Shown piece by piece: positions 60,990-64,000 of a stretch of 64,000 nt of DNA (position 1 is the stretch's first letter; each line of letters starts with the position of its first letter). The notes under the pieces were generated by a model. It ran no database searches. It saw only the letters and a program-made list of their open reading frames with translations, and had not been told where the DNA came from. Source of the stretch: Amphritea japonica ATCC BAA-1530. GTDB lineage: Bacteria; Pseudomonadota; Gammaproteobacteria; Pseudomonadales; Balneatricaceae. The position numbers and the translations under genes are program-made. The stretch spans positions 62,001-126,000 of the forward strand of contig NZ_AP014545.1 of the NCBI RefSeq assembly GCF_016592435.1, read 5' to 3'.

Positions 60990-62474
60990 TCAGAAGCGCT
61001 CCAGGTGGGGAAAAGGCATCTCGCCATGATGTACATGCATGGCATTAAATTCGGCACAACGGGCCAGGGTCGGAATCTGCTTGCCAGGGTTGAGGAGTTG
61101 TTTTGCGTCAAATGCCTGTTTCAGGGCGTGGAACTGCTGCAGCTCGATCGGGGAAAACTGCAGGCACATCTGATTGATCTTCTCCAGTCCGATGCCGTGT
61201 TCGCCGGAAATCGTTCCGCCGACTTCGATACAGAGCTCAAGAATACGGGTGCCCAGTTCAAAGGCTCGCTGGTGTTGGTCATCATCAGAGGAGTCAAAAA
61301 GGATCGATGGGTGCATATTGCCATCCCCGGCATGGAATACATTGACCACTTGCAGCTGATATTGGTCAGCCAGTTGGTTGATCTGCTTCCAAACCTGAGC
61401 CAGTGCGCGGCGCGGAATAGTGCCGTCCATAATATAGTTATCCGGCGCCAGCCGGGCCAGTGCGGGAAACGCTGCTTTACGGGCAGCCCAGATTCGTTTG
61501 CTCTCTTCGGCGCTATTGGCGATCTGAATGTCAGTCGCGTTGAGGCCGGTGAATATACTGATGACGTTATTCAGTTCATCTTCAACCTCCGCAGCACTGC
61601 CATCCAGTTCGCAGATAATGACAGCTGCGGCATCGACCGGGTAACCCGCATGCATTAGCTCTTCGATGGCACGGATACCGGTTTGGTCAATCATCTCCAG
61701 TCCGGCAGGAATGATTCCGGCACCGATCACTGCCGCAATGGCATGACCGGCGTCCTCTATGGTTGCGAAGGCGGCCAGCATGACACGTGTGCTGGCTGGG
61801 ATAGGTAGCAGCTTGACCCGGATCTTGACGATGATACCCAGCAGACCCTCTGAACCTGTCATGATTGCGGTGAGATCGTACCCCGCCGCGTCCAGCGCCG
61901 CACTGCCAAGGGTAATCAGCTCGCCTTCGATGGTTACCAGTTCAAGCTCAAGGATATTATGTACGGTCAGACCGTACTTGAGACAGTGCACCCCGCCAGC
62001 GTTTTCGGCGACATTGCCGCCGACCGAACAGGCCAGTTGCGATGACGGGTCCGGTGCAAAATACAGGTTGTGGGGGGCAACGGCATCAGATACCGACTGA
62101 TTGCGTACTCCAGGATCGATCAGGGCGGTGCGATTGTTAAGATCGATATCGTGGATCTGGTTAAATTTGCTCATACCCAGCAAGACACCATTCTCAACCG
62201 GCATCGAGCCGGCAGTTAAACCGGTTCCTGCCCCCCTGGCAACCACCGGTATATTCAAGTGATTGCAGCAACGCATTACGTGCTGCACCTGCTCGATGGT
62301 TTCTGGTAGCACGGTCAGTAATGGTAGCTGACGCATGGTGGTGAAAGCGTCACATTCGTAAGCGTGTAACTGCTCAACTTCAGTGATAATGAATTGCGCA
62401 GGGATCAGCTGGCCCAGCTGGGGGAGAAGGCTGTTAAGTAAGTTATCGTGCTGGGTTGCGGTGTTGAGCGTCAT
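60990..62474 (-). CDS. glcD: glycolate oxidase catalytic subunit
   Basis: FAD enzyme of 494 aa that oxidises glycolate to glyoxylate (or D-lactate and similar 2-hydroxyacids). FAD domain: VVARGAGTGLTAGSMPVENG (about 74-93), SQLACSVGGNVAENAGGVHCLKYG, and the substrate/cofactor region GDGNMHPSIL and GTISGEHGIGLEK near the C-terminus. AGGA lies just before the start. First gene of the minus-strand operon glcD-glcE-glcF-receptor; a hairpin lies 33 bases upstream (62507-62534). Confidence 0.96.
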   Translation of the reverse strand: MTLNTATQHDNLLNSLLPQLGQLIPAQFIITEVEQLHAYECDAFTTMRQLPLLTVLPETIEQVQHVMRCCNHLNIPVVARGAGTGLTAGSMPVENGVLLGMSKFNQIHDIDLNNRTALIDPGVRNQSVSDAVAPHNLYFAPDPSSQLACSVGGNVAENAGGVHCLKYGLTVHNILELELVTIEGELITLGSAALDAAGYDLTAIMTGSEGLLGIIVKIRVKLLPIPASTRVMLAAFATIEDAGHAIAAVIGAGIIPAGLEMIDQTGIRAIEELMHAGYPVDAAAVIICELDGSAAEVEDELNNVISIFTGLNATDIQIANSAEESKRIWAARKAAFPALARLAPDNYIMDGTIPRRALAQVWKQINQLADQYQLQVVNVFHAGDGNMHPSILFDSSDDDQHQRAFELGTRILELCIEVGGTISGEHGIGLEKINQMCLQFSPIELQQFHALKQAFDAKQLLNPGKQIPTLARCAEFNAMHVHHGEMPFPHLERF

Positions 62475-62506
62475 ATCCTGATCCGGGTTATTATTATTTT
62501 CAGGTT

Positions 62507-62534
62507 AAAGGTGACTCAAATGATGGTCACCTTT
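62507..62534. terminator. bidirectional hairpin between TauD-type gene and glcD
   Basis: Perfect 9-base arms AAAGGTGAC (62507-62515) and GTCACCTTT (62526-62534). On the minus strand it is followed by TTTAACC. It may terminate the dioxygenase transcript or act as an attenuator for glcD. Confidence 0.55.
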
Positions 62535-62562
62535 GTCTTGTATAAATAAAAAACATAGGGGT

Positions 62563-62608
62563 ATGACACCCCATATTTTTTTAAAAAACATGGGGTGTTG
62601 AGTGTCAT
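62563..62608. repeat. long A/T-centred inverted repeat downstream of the dioxygenase gene
   Basis: ACACCCCAT (62566-62574) and ATGGGGTGT (62590-62598) flank a T7A6 centre; an outer TGTCAT (62603-62608) can pair with ATGACA (62563-62568), and a third segment GGGGTAT (62558-62564) competes for the ACCCC arm. The element lies just after the dioxygenase stop codon. Confidence 0.6.
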
Positions 62609-62632
62609 GCGAGAATATGGGATCGCTGTTTA

Positions 62633-63604
62633 TTAGCGTTTGGAAATACCACTACGGCCCGGGAAATCTGAAGCCAGCTCCCTGGCATTAGGCATCTTCA
62701 GCCATAGTCGATAAAGATGCCGTCTGCGTTCAGGTTCGTCGTAATCTTCGAAGCCCGTGCGGGAATGGAAGATGGCATAGTTATTTGCGAACTGGATATC
62801 ACCGGGCTCCATCAACATATCTATACGAATATCCGGATCACTTAAAATCGAATCAACGAGATCTAAGGCTTCAACTTCGACAGTGGATAACGGTAAGCCT
62901 GCATTTTCCTGAGCTATCTCTATATACTGGCGCAAATACATACCGCTTAATTTGCCCTTGTGATAACTAAAGATTGGTGTTTGACCAACGTCACCGTCAT
63001 TAAGATGCTCTAACAGGAAGTGGCGGTGCAGAAGCCCAAGATACTCCGGGTGTTTTTCCAGGATTTCATTGTAGAGTGTCATCGCACTTGAAAGGCTGCT
63101 CACACCGCCTGATTTGGCTTTGCGCAAACAAAGTAAGCCAACAACATCCGATAGATCGGCGTGATAAGGCAGATATTCATTCGTCTCATATACACGAACT
63201 TGCTTTGGATCTATGGCTCCAATATTTTTTACATCCCCTAGCATGTCGCCTTTTATATTTTGAGAAACCGGTGTGCCCATATGAAGGCCCAGGCCGTAGT
63301 AAATAATGGCTGCTTCTTCATCCGTATATTGCTCAATTGGTAAGCCGCGAATGACGATGAAACCCTTCCCATTTTCAAGTTCCTCATTGAAGTAATTGAT
63401 CTCTTCTGTGAGAGCTGTAATCGGGAAATCTTCTTTGGCAAAGTCGGGGACTTTTAGTCCTTTTTGTTTGACGTTTTCTAAGGCCTTTTCGAGAACGCTA
63501 ATGGATTCATCAGACCAATGATAAATCCATGTCCCGTCATCCTTTATATCTTTTCCTTTCCAGGCTGATGGACCTTCAATTTTTTCTTTATGGATGACGC
63601 TCAT
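62633..63604 (-). CDS. TauD/TfdA-family dioxygenase
   Basis: Non-heme Fe(II)/2-oxoglutarate oxygenase of 323 aa. H-x-D iron motif in LPYHADLSDVVGLLC (about 146-160), distal His in NNYAIFHSRTGFEDYDEPERRRHLYRLW, whose Arg binds 2-oxoglutarate. GAGGAAT lies 7 bases before ATG. Divergent from a LysR gene and upstream of the glycolate oxidase genes on the same strand. Substrate unknown; production of a 2-hydroxyacid or glyoxylate feeding glcDEF is a working idea only. Codon use is more AT-rich than its neighbours. Confidence 0.9.
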   Translation of the reverse strand: MSVIHKEKIEGPSAWKGKDIKDDGTWIYHWSDESISVLEKALENVKQKGLKVPDFAKEDFPITALTEEINYFNEELENGKGFIVIRGLPIEQYTDEEAAIIYYGLGLHMGTPVSQNIKGDMLGDVKNIGAIDPKQVRVYETNEYLPYHADLSDVVGLLCLRKAKSGGVSSLSSAMTLYNEILEKHPEYLGLLHRHFLLEHLNDGDVGQTPIFSYHKGKLSGMYLRQYIEIAQENAGLPLSTVEVEALDLVDSILSDPDIRIDMLMEPGDIQFANNYAIFHSRTGFEDYDEPERRRHLYRLWLKMPNARELASDFPGRSGISKR

Positions 63605-63727
63605 TATCTATTCCTCTAAAAAGCCAGATTGTTATTATTTTATGCTGACTACTACGGCTGGTGACTCAACCAACTGGGCCGTGCCAAGCCAGATGAAAGC
63701 GATTCAAATCACTGTAATCCTGATCTT

Positions 63728-63743
63728 GTATAAAAAAAAATAC
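63728..63743. promoter_or_regulatory. A-tract dyad 1 in dioxygenase/LysR intergenic region
   Basis: GTAT-N8-ATAC with an all-A centre. A close copy of the surrounding CTTGTATAAAAA stretch also lies at 62537-62549 on the other side of the dioxygenase gene. Candidate LysR-type site. Confidence 0.45.
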
Positions 63744-63761
63744 ATAATGACTATAGTGTTC

Positions 63762-63778
63762 CATATAAAAAAAATATG
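63762..63778. promoter_or_regulatory. A-tract dyad 2 in dioxygenase/LysR intergenic region
   Basis: CATAT-N7-ATATG, its centre about 34 bases from dyad 1. Together they fit the two-site recognition and activation layout of LysR-controlled divergent promoters. Confidence 0.45.
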
Positions 63779-63813
63779 ACAAGAAGCAGGTGAGATGATT
63801 TGGAGGGACCGAT

Positions 63814-64000
63814 GTGAAACTCAATCAGTTGAAGTACTTTCTCAAAATAGCAGAGCTAGGTAGTGTTTCAGCGGCGTCACGGCAGTTGTATATAGCGCAG
63901 CCGGCGCTGAGTCATCAGGTAGCGGCTCTGGAAAAAGAACTTGAGGTAAAGTTGTTCATCCGAACCGTTAAAGGGGTTCAGCTTACCCCCGCGGGGGAAA
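63814..64000 (+). CDS. LysR-family regulator, cut by window end
   Basis: N-terminal part (62 residues) of a LysR protein: MKLNQLKYFLKIAELGSVSA, then QLYIAQPALSHQVAALEKEL and VQLTPAG, the full winged HTH. GTG start with a strong GGAGGG 6 bases before it; an overlapping ATG one frame off is followed directly by a stop and is ruled out. Continues beyond base 64000. Divergent from the TauD-type dioxygenase gene, so it probably controls it. Confidence 0.93.
   Translation, partial: MKLNQLKYFLKIAELGSVSAASRQLYIAQPALSHQVAALEKELEVKLFIRTVKGVQLTPAGE

Overview
The window looks like chromosomal DNA of a marine, aerobic, heterotrophic gammaproteobacterium, most likely of the Oceanospirillaceae type (Neptunomonas/Amphritea/Marinobacterium-like). 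That placement is an inference from gene content: NhaB sodium/proton antiporter, TRAP transporters, a large NAD-type glutamate dehydrogenase, a glycolate oxidase operon and an elongation factor G gene standing outside a str operon. I saw no rRNA, tRNA, CRISPR array, insertion sequence or prophage.

Layout. 1-0.94 kb: GcvA-type LysR regulator. 1-8.7 kb: iron locus on the minus strand (LbtU-like outer-membrane porin, DUF1513 protein, two imelysin-family proteins, two paralogous di-heme oxidoreductases) with a Fur-box-like site in front of the IrpA-like imelysin. 9-11.7 kb: hybrid peroxiredoxin-glutaredoxin, nhaB and a small unknown ORF. 11.8-15.9 kb: copper island (copA facing a Cys-rich secreted peptide, cueR, a DUF411 protein and a cytochrome c lipoprotein), with a CueR-type promoter with 19-bp spacer in front of copA. 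15.9-18 kb: purine permease and divergent phosphoribosyltransferase. 18.4-20.5 kb: fusA. 20.7-24.7 kb: a sigma-54 activator with a Cys/His-rich PAS domain, an R2-like diiron protein and a 2Fe-2S/FAD reductase, which together look like an uncharacterised oxygenase system. 24.8-29.2 kb: ABC export system (ATPase, double FtsX permease, HlyD adaptor). 29.2-43.8 kb: assorted metabolism and regulators (FAD oxidoreductase, MBL hydrolase, XRE regulator with a small membrane peptide, YeeE/YedE, formate-THF ligase, MFS/AraC pair, AhpD-like/GlxA pair, LysR/PhyH-dioxygenase pair, SDR, UspA). 43.9-47.1 kb: short-form NAD-glutamate dehydrogenase. 47.3-55 kb: TRAP transporter under a DctB/DctD-like two-component system, plus a lone divergent TRAP receptor. 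55.3-57.1 kb: SLC13/DASS carrier. 57.2-64 kb: glycolate oxidase glcDEF with a TRAP receptor in the glcG-like position, a TauD-type dioxygenase and a divergent LysR cut by the window end.

How it fits together. Carboxylate and 2-hydroxyacid uptake and oxidation dominate the right third: three TRAP receptors share a single DctQM pair in view. The TRAP operon has a sigma-54 promoter (50230-50244) preceded by two 18-bp palindromes (50319-50336 and 50353-50370). A near-identical palindrome (22240-22257) lies in the long leader of the diiron gene 28 kb away, and this is the most interesting regulatory signal here. The diiron/reductase/activator module and this shared palindrome are my best candidates for an undescribed system.
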